Source: CAJXNP01 sp050305935 (GTDB lineage Bacteria > Bacteroidota > Bacteroidia > Cytophagales > Cyclobacteriaceae). From it: a DNA stretch of 64,000 bases. Position numbers and translations under genes: made by a program. Under the pieces are notes generated by a model. It was given only the letters and a program-made list of their open reading frames with translations, was not told where the DNA came from and did not search any database. The stretch is from assembly GCA_050305935.1 (NCBI GenBank), contig JBNLGG010000006.1, positions 1-64,000 on the forward strand. The letters run 5' to 3'. Below are positions 55,392-64,000 of the stretch, one piece after another; the first letter of the stretch is position 1, and every line of letters starts with the position of its first letter.

Positions 55392-58300
55392 TTAAAACCC
55401 TTCGGAATTATCGATTACCTCATCCTCCTTTTGTTCTTCCTGGATGAGTTCTTCCTCCGTAATGGATTCTCCCTCTACCGGTTTTTCCTCGGTTTCAAGG
55501 AAATCGAAATTTTCCTGGGGAGTTGGTTCGGGCACGTACATTTCGTAAGGAGCTGTTATTCCAAGATAATCAGCCCTAAACCGGTTCACAAAGTTTAAAG
55601 CATCACTCTTGTCCCCCAGAACAAATACATATTCCCCAAACCCGGCTTTGTCGATTTTTGATTTGCCTCCTATCTGGTCATTAAATAGTTCGTTATTTGA
55701 GAATGCGACCAGCTTGTTTTCTTTAAAACCAAAGTAATACCAGCAATCCGGGCTTACCTGGATGAAAATATTGATTTCATCACCTTCGTCAGATCGTTTG
55801 ATTTCCACAAACCCATCCACCAAGGCGTTGATGTCATTCTTCAGAATGTGGGATAGCCCCAGTCGGCCCAGGCTATACCAGGTTTTTTTGTCGTTGTCCC
55901 ATTCCAGATTCAGTTTTGAGAAAACAATATCACCTATCAGCTTGTTAGATGCTGCGACTACCGGGAGATAGTCCTGCAATGAGCGTTGATCATATTCTAC
56001 AACTCCCTTGTCACCAATTAATGCCGCTAATTTCAGTATAAGCGCATCTTTGTCGGGCTCTGCTTCAGGAGCACCGTATGCATCTACTGTTTCAAAAATA
56101 TGCTTGAACATCTCAGCATAGGCAGTCGGTGGGGCGCCCAGGTTAAAAATGGAAAATGTGTTGGTGGTATAGGTAGATTCGTTGAGATTGCCCTTTCCGA
56201 TACCGGCCGCCCTCAGGGAAACTTCCTTTGTCGGCTGGATGAAATTCAACATACCTTCAAAATCTATTTCACCGGTTGCTTCATTGTAAGAAAATACATC
56301 ACCCTGGTAAGACTCACCCTTTGCTTTGGTGGAATCCATGATGATGTACCTGTTGATGGATTCGTCAAACCACAGCTGGCCTTTGGGGAGGAAGAAATCT
56401 TCATCACTTACTTTTCTTCTTTCTTCCACAAATGTCCCGTACAGCGCCCCATTAAATGCCTCATAGTGTAGTCCGGCATTTAGCTTTTTGCCATCTTCCG
56501 TAAGGCTGGTTGAGATGTCAAACATGATTTCCTGGGTTTCCTCATCCTGGCTTTCATATTTTATCCAGGTGTTATAGTCGGGATGGTTTTTAAAATCCAG
56601 TTTAATAAAGCCTTCGAGCTTCAAAGGTAGCTGTTGTGCATACATGGTCACATTACCTTTAAAAAGCATGCCGGGAGACATGACCAGGTTTTCCTCTGCC
56701 GAGATCACACCCCCTGATACGGTCTGCAATCCCCTCAGCCTTCGGTTTTGAGCTTCCGGGACTCCGCGCAGATCAAACTTTTCAAATTTAATGGCAAAGG
56801 TGTCTTTTACCGCATTGACTAATTGGTAGGTAGCATTTCCGGTAAATTTCTTACTACTGATGATGTTAATTGTTCCATCAAACAAATGATGGTAGCCATA
56901 CAAGGAGTCGATCACAATTTTTGTGTTTAACAAGGTTCCAATGGTGGAGTTTTCCAGGATAAGAACCTCATTGTTTTCAGGGGTAATCAGGGCATCCGCC
57001 ACATTAATATATGGGATGCCTGTTACGAACAGTTCGCTTCGCCGTAAATCGTAGGTAGCTCCGGTAGCATTAAATGCCAATGAATCAAGTTCTTTTTTAG
57101 TGGTATAAAAGTAGGAGTATTTCAAGTCTACCTCAGGTGGTTTTTTCATATATACCTTTTCTTCAGCAAGGTCCCAGCGGGCGTTTGATATGGATGTCTT
57201 TACCTGTGCATAGGGGAACTCCAGGGCAGCCACACCGGCCACCTCCGGACTTAAATCGCCAATATTATTAGTAAGGTCAAAATCCAGCCGGATGTCCTCA
57301 CCCTGCATCAAGGACTTGTCAGGGTTTTGTGGCGAATTAAGCACAAAACTCGAATGGCGCGCTGTCAGGTTGGTTTCTTCGAAAGTGAAGTTGTCGGACG
57401 TTGCCTCAAATCCTCTTGCTTTGAATAAACCTTTACCATGTACTCCAGTCTTTCTTAGCACAGTTGCCCCATCAAGTGAAGCAGTATTATTATAGAGATC
57501 AAAAGGTTCATCCTTATTAAAGACTACCATGCTGTCATACCTGGTGTTCCAATTCATTCGGAAAGTAGGTGTGGCGATGGTCGGGAACGAAACTCCTCCA
57601 TAAGTGCCACTCTCTATGAGAAAATTATTTCCATCTGCAGTAACGGAGTCCATGTAGAAGGTGTAGGCTTCGGATTGACTTGAACTTGATATGTATTCGA
57701 TACCACCCGTTGCCACAAGCCCTTTTTTATCCAATTGGATTCTGCCTCGAAGGTTTGCGTCGCCTTCGTATAGGTTATAGCCTTCGGGCGGAATGTTATG
57801 GGTGAAGCCAAGGGAGTTGTCTGGCATGATGTGCAGGGTAGCATTGAACTCAGGGAATATCCCTTCTGAAAAAAAGGTGCCGTCAAATCCAATGGCCGCC
57901 GGATCTTCAGCACTTAAACTATCGATACCAAATGGTGGAATGTAAAAGTATATGGACTTATCATAAGAGCCGTCCAATATGTCTTTTTGATCAAAATAAA
58001 CAACAGCTCCTCTCGAAGCATCAAATATTGGGTATTCCGGAAAGATTTTATTGCCCGACTTGTTGTCAATTTTATTGATGTACAGTGTGCCGCTGGTGCT
58101 GGCGTTTATGTCCTCCCCACCTTTAAATATGTCTACCGAGACCAGTTTGTTGTCAACGTCCTTCTTTCTAAAGTCTTCCCCTTCCACTTTAAACTTAATG
58201 GAGTCAATATTCACAAGATCAACCAAAAAACTGTCGTATTTGAAGGTGAAATTCCTGCCTCCAAACTCAAAATTTCCGGCAAACAACTGTCCCTCAAATG

Positions 58301-60311
58301 TAAAATCCCGGTCTTTTAGCAGGGTAATGGATTTATCAAATGGAACGATGTAAATATCCTGTGTCTCCGAAATGTAGAATTTGTCAATTCCCCGGATGGT
58401 CATTTCATTGTTGTCCGTATGGAGTGTGGCATTAGGGGCATTTCTGGAAAGAGAGCTTATCAGCAATTCATCATAATCCTTGCTTTTTCTGCGGGATTGA
58501 ACGTAATGTATAAGCTTGTCCTTGATGGTGATTTTCCTGAAATTGGGATCGTAGTCGATAAAGCCCCGGTACCATAAGAGCGCCATAGAAGAATTGACCG
58601 CATTTTGATTGAGCTTCATTTCTTTGGCAAAATCGTCTGCATAAAATTCCCGGGTTTTCTTTTTATTCCCATAACTGTATACCGCGACCACCGGATTAAA
58701 ATTATACACACTTGACATTTCATCCAGCTTTTCTGTGCTAAAGTATTCGGTGGATTCAAAGGATGCCGGAATCATACTTTTGGCATTCAGCACGCTGATA
58801 TTCATGCTGTCCGACTTAAGGTCCCAGTCAATCATATCAGCTTCGATTGTCATTTTGTAATAAGAAGTGACATAAGGACTCAGGCTAAACCCGTCCTTTT
58901 CCTTTGTCACGGTCAACCTTTTTTGCAAGGGATAATAATAAAAACGGACCGCCGGGTGAGTAATTGAGTCCCTCCCATGGTAGACGCTGATCCGTACATT
59001 CCTACCAAGTATTACTGTGTCCTCAAAAATGAATTCCTTTCCGAAGCCCTTAAAATGCTTTCCTTTGTCACCGCTCACTTCTATTAATGCATTTCCTTCA
59101 TCCAGCGATTTGGTTCCTACTTTTCGCCCTGTTAATCTGAATCCACCTCGGAAAAAGAATCCGTCGTAATCATAATTGTATTTTACGTTGCTGTAGTAGG
59201 AGATGAATTGGGGGTAGGCGGCGTTGCCCAGTGAGTCCCGTCGCACACTTTTATATTCAAAAACCCCTTCTATTTTTTCCTTCAGCGTAGGCTGGTAACT
59301 CTGTAAAACTTTTTCTGCCCTGAATTCAGGCAGGCGGACGTCAAAGCTGAATTTTTTCAGCTCGGTGTACACCTGGGTGCCATCAAATCCCGCCAGGTCC
59401 CACCGGAAGGTCCCACCCTCTGCCACAAATCGAAAATTGTGAAATTCATATTCGCCGGTAACTTTTTCAACTGCTACCGAGTCAAAGCGGGTGGAAAATA
59501 TCAGATCGACATTATTCACTTTAATGATAGCTCCTTTTGTTTCGGGGATATCTGTGGTCGACACTGCCACCATAGCAGATGACAATGCTTCATTTGCTGT
59601 TTTAGCATTCTTTTTTTCGGGTTCCCCCCAGCTGGAGTCTTCGTTTGATGCATCTCCCCAGCCATCATCACCCCAATCATCATCGGCACTATCCCCCCAG
59701 CCGTCGTCATCAGGGGAAGAATCACCCCAGCCCTGATCGGTATTATCATTCCCACCGGAGGACATTTCATCGATTAGTTCGTCTTCGATCGCTGGTACGT
59801 CGTAGCCACCACCTATTTCCTTGAACTCAAATTCTACGTTCGCATCCGAAATAAAAAGTGCATTGTTCTTTGTATAGAAGAGGGCGTTTCGTTGGAACAG
59901 AGCTCGCAGTGTAGCGAGACCTACTGCAAAATTCCTTGAATCATATGCCTCAAATGATTTTTCAACCATAAAAAGCAGGTCGTCAAGCTTTCCTGATGAA
60001 ATGGAAAAATCATTGACAGCGCTGTTAAGCATGGAGAAAAAATTTGTGAAAACCGGATACACCGGCGCACCTTTCTTTAACATCGTCCTGGACAGCGTGA
60101 CGATTTTCCTTTTTTGCTCGGCTCCCAGGCCATTACCAGACCAGGTCGTGTTAAAACTACTTCCAATTTCGCTGGCGTACGAATTGCCCGTCTTGCCCAG
60201 CATGTCTTCTACTCTTTGACCAAAGACTTCCACTGTGTCAGGAAGAGTATACCTTTGAGCATAGGAAACGAATGAAAAGAATACCAAGAGAATCGTGATT
60301 CGCAGCCTCAT
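55392..60311 (-). CDS. Very large secreted protein of unknown function
   Basis: A 1639-residue protein from ATG 60311; an in-frame TTG nine bases earlier adds nothing. The signal peptide is RLRITILLVFFSFVSYAQ. A helical N-terminal region (about 20-160) is followed by a low-complexity Trp-Gly-Asp insert (about 187-232, repeating GWGD/DDWGD). Then comes a very long beta-rich body in which N-x-D-x-x-F/Y strands recur, reminiscent of OstA/AsmA-type or outer-membrane-associated sheets, and an acidic tail (EEELIQEEQKED). I recognise no family. It is probably periplasmic or surface-associated. It stands alone between prmA and the DUF2339 gene, a monocistronic layout. Confidence 0.75.
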   Translation of the reverse strand: MRLRITILLVFFSFVSYAQRYTLPDTVEVFGQRVEDMLGKTGNSYASEIGSSFNTTWSGNGLGAEQKRKIVTLSRTMLKKGAPVYPVFTNFFSMLNSAVNDFSISSGKLDDLLFMVEKSFEAYDSRNFAVGLATLRALFQRNALFYTKNNALFISDANVEFEFKEIGGGYDVPAIEDELIDEMSSGGNDNTDQGWGDSSPDDDGWGDSADDDWGDDGWGDASNEDSSWGEPEKKNAKTANEALSSAMVAVSTTDIPETKGAIIKVNNVDLIFSTRFDSVAVEKVTGEYEFHNFRFVAEGGTFRWDLAGFDGTQVYTELKKFSFDVRLPEFRAEKVLQSYQPTLKEKIEGVFEYKSVRRDSLGNAAYPQFISYYSNVKYNYDYDGFFFRGGFRLTGRKVGTKSLDEGNALIEVSGDKGKHFKGFGKEFIFEDTVILGRNVRISVYHGRDSITHPAVRFYYYPLQKRLTVTKEKDGFSLSPYVTSYYKMTIEADMIDWDLKSDSMNISVLNAKSMIPASFESTEYFSTEKLDEMSSVYNFNPVVAVYSYGNKKKTREFYADDFAKEMKLNQNAVNSSMALLWYRGFIDYDPNFRKITIKDKLIHYVQSRRKSKDYDELLISSLSRNAPNATLHTDNNEMTIRGIDKFYISETQDIYIVPFDKSITLLKDRDFTFEGQLFAGNFEFGGRNFTFKYDSFLVDLVNIDSIKFKVEGEDFRKKDVDNKLVSVDIFKGGEDINASTSGTLYINKIDNKSGNKIFPEYPIFDASRGAVVYFDQKDILDGSYDKSIYFYIPPFGIDSLSAEDPAAIGFDGTFFSEGIFPEFNATLHIMPDNSLGFTHNIPPEGYNLYEGDANLRGRIQLDKKGLVATGGIEYISSSSQSEAYTFYMDSVTADGNNFLIESGTYGGVSFPTIATPTFRMNWNTRYDSMVVFNKDEPFDLYNNTASLDGATVLRKTGVHGKGLFKARGFEATSDNFTFEETNLTARHSSFVLNSPQNPDKSLMQGEDIRLDFDLTNNIGDLSPEVAGVAALEFPYAQVKTSISNARWDLAEEKVYMKKPPEVDLKYSYFYTTKKELDSLAFNATGATYDLRRSELFVTGIPYINVADALITPENNEVLILENSTIGTLLNTKIVIDSLYGYHHLFDGTINIISSKKFTGNATYQLVNAVKDTFAIKFEKFDLRGVPEAQNRRLRGLQTVSGGVISAEENLVMSPGMLFKGNVTMYAQQLPLKLEGFIKLDFKNHPDYNTWIKYESQDEETQEIMFDISTSLTEDGKKLNAGLHYEAFNGALYGTFVEERRKVSDEDFFLPKGQLWFDESINRYIIMDSTKAKGESYQGDVFSYNEATGEIDFEGMLNFIQPTKEVSLRAAGIGKGNLNESTYTTNTFSIFNLGAPPTAYAEMFKHIFETVDAYGAPEAEPDKDALILKLAALIGDKGVVEYDQRSLQDYLPVVAASNKLIGDIVFSKLNLEWDNDKKTWYSLGRLGLSHILKNDINALVDGFVEIKRSDEGDEINIFIQVSPDCWYYFGFKENKLVAFSNNELFNDQIGGKSKIDKAGFGEYVFVLGDKSDALNFVNRFRADYLGITAPYEMYVPEPTPQENFDFLETEEKPVEGESITEEELIQEEQKEDEVIDNSEGF

Positions 60312-60415
60312 AATAAACAAGTTACCGTTATTTTCCCGTTTGATTTAAAACGAATAACGAAAATATAGATTTTAATTATTCAAACACCGGAAAGTAATAA
60401 ATTCAATAAATTTCC

Positions 60416-61240
60416 CTACTTATTAAAGGTCAGGCAGGCCCAATTATTCTTTAGCTGACAGTTTTTTGAATTCAATCCGTTTTTTTCGCACACCACTGTA
60501 ATTGTGCCTATGTCCGTATCATAAAAACCGCTTAAGAAAAGTGTTCCATTTGGATTCAGCAGCTTAGAGTAAAACGGGATTTCGTGGAGAAGGACGTTTC
60601 GGTTGATATTGGCAATAATAATGTCAAATTTTCCATTGAGATCGATCTCTTCAATGGATCCCTGGAATAGTTGAATGTTTTCAGTTGAGTTGTTGCTAAA
60701 ATTTTCCTTGCTGTTTTCAATGCTCCATTCATCGATGTCTGTGGCTACTATCTCTGTAGCGCCGAGTTTATGGGCCATGATGGAAAGAATGCCGGTGCCT
60801 GTTCCCACGTCAAGCACTGCTTTGTTTTTATGAGGAAAGGCTAACATACTCCTCAGCATTAGCTCTGTGGTTTCGTGATGTCCCGTGCCAAAGGACATTT
60901 TTGGATTAATTACAATATCATAAGGGTATTCCCTATAGGGCTTATGAAAGTCAGCCCTGACTATGATTTCTTCGTCTACAGTGACATATTCAAAGTTTTT
61001 TTCCCACTCCTCATTCCAATTTTTGTTTTCCAGAACCGAGATATCGTAATTTTTACCGGATGAATCAAGGTGTTTTGAAAGGATGCCCTTGAGGTCATTT
61101 TCCACAAAGTTTTCCTCATCAATATAGGCAATGATGCTATCATCATCCTGCCAAAATGATTCATACTCAAGCGAAAGTAGTTCAGCAATTAAGGTCTCCT
61201 GCTTGTCTTCAGGGCACGATATTTTTATCTGGTAATGCAT
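60416..61240 (-). CDS. prmA: Ribosomal protein L11 methyltransferase
   Basis: A 274-residue SAM-dependent enzyme that trimethylates ribosomal protein L11. It has an N-terminal L11-binding part (about 1-105) and a Rossmann domain with DVGTGTGILSIMAHKLGA (motif I, near residue 143). An N-I-N-R-N motif (about 211-215) stands at the usual N-P-P-type position. Length fits. It starts two bases after the DUF6150-like stop, the last gene of the tpiA operon. Its minus-strand end is followed by about 100 bases before the giant gene. Confidence 0.92.
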   Translation of the reverse strand: MHYQIKISCPEDKQETLIAELLSLEYESFWQDDDSIIAYIDEENFVENDLKGILSKHLDSSGKNYDISVLENKNWNEEWEKNFEYVTVDEEIIVRADFHKPYREYPYDIVINPKMSFGTGHHETTELMLRSMLAFPHKNKAVLDVGTGTGILSIMAHKLGATEIVATDIDEWSIENSKENFSNNSTENIQLFQGSIEEIDLNGKFDIIIANINRNVLLHEIPFYSKLLNPNGTLFLSGFYDTDIGTITVVCEKNGLNSKNCQLKNNWACLTFNK

Positions 61241-61242
61241 AG

Positions 61243-61596
61243 CTAATCGTTACATCCGGCAAAAGACTCGGTGTCTGTATAAAAGACGGAAAAATCGGCC
61301 AGGTACTTATTCTTTTCAATGTAAATGGTAAAATCAGAAAAAGCTTTTTGGTTCGTGAAATACCAGAGCCCGGGTCGGTCCGCAAATAGTTTATCTTCGG
61401 TATCATACACCCAGACATCTGCCGATCCTTCGGATTCTTCAATATACACCCGGAAATCTGCTTCTTTGGGGTTGTCCACAATGAACACCGTGCCGAAGAC
61501 GTTACAATATTTTTCTTGAAAGGGGGTATGGCCGGAAAAAGAAGATGTTGCTATGAACATCAATAACAAAGTCACAATTTTTCCGGCCATCTGCAT
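61243..61596 (-). CDS. DUF6150-like exported small protein
   Basis: About 117 residues from ATG 61596 (the ATG at 61590 is an alternative). The signal peptide (MAGKIVTLLLMFIATSSFS) is followed by repeated short strands with an A-D-F-x-V-Y pattern (KEADFRVYIEE, SADVWVYDTE, SDFTIYIEK, LADFSVFYTD). Two Cys, one near the mature N-terminus and one three residues from the end, could form a disulfide. The composition resembles DUF6150. The function is unknown. It starts one base after the tpiA stop and ends two bases before the prmA start, so it is in a tight operon. Confidence 0.7.
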   Translation of the reverse strand: MQMAGKIVTLLLMFIATSSFSGHTPFQEKYCNVFGTVFIVDNPKEADFRVYIEESEGSADVWVYDTEDKLFADRPGLWYFTNQKAFSDFTIYIEKNKYLADFSVFYTDTESFAGCND

Positions 61597-61597
61597 A

Positions 61598-62359
61598 TTA
61601 GAATGCTTTGATAATATCAATAAAGTCTCTTGATTTTAAAGAAGCTCCGCCTATTAAACCGCCATCTACATCTTTGCCAGCAAAGATTTCGTTGGCATTG
61701 TCAGGTTTACAACTTCCACCATAAAGAATCGGAATAATTTCAGCTATCTCGTTGCCATATTTTCCGGCAAGATGTGCCCTCAATTTTTCGTGCATTTCCT
61801 GAGCCTGTGCAGAAGTTGCTGTCATACCAGTGCCTATTGCCCAAATTGGTTCATACGCTATGACGATGGTTTTTAATTGCTCAGGGCTCAAGTGAAAAAG
61901 ACTTGCTGTTAATTGCTTAGTAACGTAATCAAAATGTGTTCCAGCTTCCCTGATGTCAAGAGGTTCTCCGCAGCAGAAGATTGGAGTGATTCCACCCGCC
62001 AGCGCAGCGTCTACTTTTTTGGCTAAAAATTCATCGCTTTCATTATAATATTCCCTTCTTTCCGAGTGGCCGATGATCACGTAATTCACGCCTACTGACT
62101 TCAGCATTGGAATGGAAGTTTCGCCGGTATAGGCGCCTGATTCCTTGTCATTGCAATTTTGCGCTCCCAGGAAAACATTTTTGGTATCTCCGATGATTCC
62201 TTTTACGCCAGTGAGATGGATAAATGGAGTACAAAGGATCGCCTTGGCTCCATTGTTTACTTCACTTGCATACATATTCACAATCTCTGAAGCCAATGTT
62301 TTTCCTTCTTCAAGGGTTTTGTTCATCTTCCAGTTTCCAGCTACTATTTTTTCTCTCAT
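61598..62359 (-). CDS. tpiA: Triosephosphate isomerase
   Basis: A 253-residue glycolytic enzyme interconverting dihydroxyacetone phosphate and glyceraldehyde 3-phosphate. Catalytic elements are all present: Asn/Lys in GNWKMNKT (residues 9-16), His in IIGHSERREYY (near 98) and Glu in AYEPIWAIGTG (near 169), plus the phosphate loop YGGSCKPDNA. It heads the operon tpiA-DUF6150-prmA. Confidence 0.97.
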   Translation of the reverse strand: MREKIVAGNWKMNKTLEEGKTLASEIVNMYASEVNNGAKAILCTPFIHLTGVKGIIGDTKNVFLGAQNCNDKESGAYTGETSIPMLKSVGVNYVIIGHSERREYYNESDEFLAKKVDAALAGGITPIFCCGEPLDIREAGTHFDYVTKQLTASLFHLSPEQLKTIVIAYEPIWAIGTGMTATSAQAQEMHEKLRAHLAGKYGNEIAEIIPILYGGSCKPDNANEIFAGKDVDGGLIGGASLKSRDFIDIIKAF

Positions 62360-62395
62360 GGTTTATTTTGAGTTTAGATTTTCTTTTGAATGCGG

Positions 62396-62403
62396 CAAAT
62401 ATA
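62396..62403 (-). promoter_or_regulatory. Candidate -7 box for tpiA operon
   Basis: Minus strand TATATTTG, an exact TAnnTTTG, about 37 bases before the ATG at 62359. No TTG is found at the usual -33 distance. Confidence 0.4.
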
Positions 62404-62571
62404 AGGAATTTGGAACGGCGATAAGATGATAATGATCAAATTTTAGAGCCATATTGTACGCTAATTTTCACCAAAATTCTAATTACCACGTAAGCTGATC
62501 GTTTGACATTAGCAAACCTGATTTCGTTTATCTGGAATATAATTAAGTATATTTAAGAAACTTTTTGCCTA

Positions 62572-63906
62572 ATGAATATTAGGAACACCTTTACATTAAA
62601 CCCTTCAAGAACTTACGTGCTAATTGTCTTATCGGCAATTTGTTATTTTATATTGGCTTACTATACACAGCGGTATCAATCAACCAATTTGTTCGTTTTG
62701 TTCTCGCTCGTCTTTGGAGCTTATCTTCTTATTTTGAGGACAGAGCTTTCTACCAATCAATTGGTTTTTAGCGGGTATTTTTTTCGTCTTATATTCATTA
62801 TTGCCATTCCCGCGTTATCTGATGATTTCTACCGGTTTATCTGGGATGGTAAACTTACGTTAAATGGAATCAATCCTTATTCAATTCTACCCACACAGAT
62901 TATTAATAGTCCCACGCTGGTGATAAAAGGACTGAATCATGAGCTTTTTGAAAAACTGAATTCCCCTGATGTCTATTCTATGTATCCACCCGCCAGTCAG
63001 TTTTTATTCTGGGTTTCCTCACTTGTGAGTGGAGACAACATGCTGATCAATGTGGTGATGTTAAGAATATTTATTCTCGCCGCTGAATTTGGAACAATCG
63101 CTTTCATGAGAAAGCTGTTTAGAATCTATGGTTTTGAGGAGAAATTTACGGCGATATATTTTTTAAATCCACTCGTGATCCTGGAGCTTACCGGAAACCT
63201 TCATTTTGAAGCTTTCTTGATATTTCTTGTGATCGCCTCCATTTATTTGTTCAAGAAAAACAAATATATTTTTGCAGGGGCTTTATTTGGTCTGGCCGTG
63301 TCAGTCAAATTGATCCCGCTTATTTTATTGCCGTTTGTTTACAAAAGAATAGATAATAAATCGGCGGTAAAATTTTATTTGAGTGGGCTGGTGATCACAA
63401 TTTCCACCTTCATCCCTCTCTTTAACGAATACTTTATTTCGGGATTTACGAAGAACGTCACCCTCTATTTTCAGAAATTCGAGTTTAATGCCAGCATTTT
63501 TTACGTGGTCAGAGAAGTAGGTTTGCTCATCAAGGGATTTGATATTATACACACAGCAGGTATTATCCTCACCCTGATAGCTATTGTGGGGATAGTTATT
63601 TTAGCAATAAAAGAAAAGAAGGAAAAAAACCTATTGTTAGGGATATTTATCTGGCCACTCTTGATCTTTTGTGTATTCTCTTCCTTTGTCCAACCCTGGT
63701 ATGTCACGCCGATTCTGGCATTCGCCATTTTTTCAAGGTACAGGTTTGCTATGGTTTGGAGTTTTTTGATATTTCTTACCTATGCCGGATATCATGAAAA
63801 TGGCTTTACTGAAAACCTGGTTATTGTTTTGATCGAGTATCTTATTCTTTTCGGGGTGGTTATATACGAACTCATCAACCAGAGGGGAAAAGTAAAGGTG
63901 TATTAA
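62572..63906 (+). CDS. GT-C-type polyprenol-phosphate-sugar glycosyltransferase
   Basis: A 444-residue membrane protein with about ten to twelve helices. The motif SDDFYRFIWDGKLTLNGINPYSI (about residues 83-105) is typical of GT-C mannosyltransferases of the MptB/GT87-like group, where the acidic residues after the first helix are catalytic. The domain is otherwise hydrophobic. It probably transfers a sugar from a lipid-linked donor on the outer face of the inner membrane; donor and acceptor are unknown. It is divergent from the tpiA operon. Confidence 0.8.
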   Translation: MNIRNTFTLNPSRTYVLIVLSAICYFILAYYTQRYQSTNLFVLFSLVFGAYLLILRTELSTNQLVFSGYFFRLIFIIAIPALSDDFYRFIWDGKLTLNGINPYSILPTQIINSPTLVIKGLNHELFEKLNSPDVYSMYPPASQFLFWVSSLVSGDNMLINVVMLRIFILAAEFGTIAFMRKLFRIYGFEEKFTAIYFLNPLVILELTGNLHFEAFLIFLVIASIYLFKKNKYIFAGALFGLAVSVKLIPLILLPFVYKRIDNKSAVKFYLSGLVITISTFIPLFNEYFISGFTKNVTLYFQKFEFNASIFYVVREVGLLIKGFDIIHTAGIILTLIAIVGIVILAIKEKKEKNLLLGIFIWPLLIFCVFSSFVQPWYVTPILAFAIFSRYRFAMVWSFLIFLTYAGYHENGFTENLVIVLIEYLILFGVVIYELINQRGKVKVY

Positions 63907-63907
63907 C

Positions 63908-64000
63908 TTACAAGCTATCCAGGTATGATTTCGCCTCCTTTTTTACCAGGCTATATTCAGCTCTCTTCAAGGCTTTTTTGAAGTTTTCTTCTGCCAATTC
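63908..64000 (-). CDS. Partial gene, C-terminal 30 residues only
   Basis: A minus-strand frame entering from the right edge with stop TAA at 63908-63910. The visible end (ELAEENFKKALKRAEY..., YLDSL) is a helical, charged stretch such as a tetratricopeptide or other helical-repeat tail. It is too short to identify. It is convergent with the GT-C gene, two bases apart. Confidence 0.55.
   Translation of the reverse strand, partial: ELAEENFKKALKRAEYSLVKKEAKSYLDSL

Noticed and set aside
1..64000. CRISPR arrays, insertion sequences, prophage and rRNA
   Set aside because: No regularly spaced repeats, transposase, integrase or rRNA sequence was seen by eye.

Overview
The window reads as chromosomal DNA of a Bacteroidetes bacterium, most likely a marine or soil member of the Cytophagales. 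The evidence is a type IX secretion sortase (PorU), a lipoprotein-type BamA homologue (TamL) paired with TamB, a PorT-like barrel, DUF2339/DUF3999 envelope proteins, and TAnnTTTG-type -7 boxes upstream of several genes. I see no transposase, integrase, phage gene, CRISPR array or rRNA. Assignments rest on motifs read by eye; no database search was run.

Layout. 1-5.5 kb: partial porU, then pssA and a metallo-beta-lactamase-fold hydrolase (minus), and an FAD oxidoreductase (plus). 5.5-11.5 kb: a large outer-membrane propeller/barrel protein, an alpha/beta hydrolase, DUF2905, an RsmI-like methylase and two unknown genes. 11.5-15 kb: an oadG-oadA-oadB sodium-pump decarboxylase operon with a divergent alpha subunit. 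15-21 kb: a secreted WD40-caspase protein and an M3 lipoprotein peptidase. 21-25.3 kb: an acyl-CoA carboxylase carboxyltransferase, Ppx/GppA and a malate/lactate dehydrogenase. 25.4-31.9 kb: a glycogen cassette (GT35 phosphorylase-like protein lacking the PLP lysine, glycogen-synthase-like GT, GH57, and branching enzyme on the opposite strand). 32-39 kb: a small secreted two-repeat protein, tRNA-His, dihydroorotase, an RhlE-type helicase and glycine dehydrogenase. 39-47 kb: tamL-tamB and a PorT-like barrel. 47-52 kb: a tightly packed, AT-rich glycan cassette (two glycosyltransferases, a fucosyltransferase-like protein, a sulfotransferase and an FkbM methyltransferase). 52-60 kb: DUF3999, DUF2339 and a very large unrecognised secreted protein. 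60-64 kb: a tpiA-DUF6150-prmA operon, a GT-C-type membrane glycosyltransferase and a partial gene.

Functional themes are envelope biogenesis and secretion (PorU, TamL/TamB, PorT-like, propeller/barrel proteins, PssA), storage polysaccharide turnover, surface glycan synthesis, and central metabolism. The observations most worth a second look are the substituted catalytic residues in otherwise intact enzymes (GT35 Lys to Thr, OadA metal-ligand His to Gln, dihydroorotase His to Gln), the exported WD40-caspase, the glycan cassette, the 1639-residue unknown protein and a terminator-like hairpin in the glgB leader.
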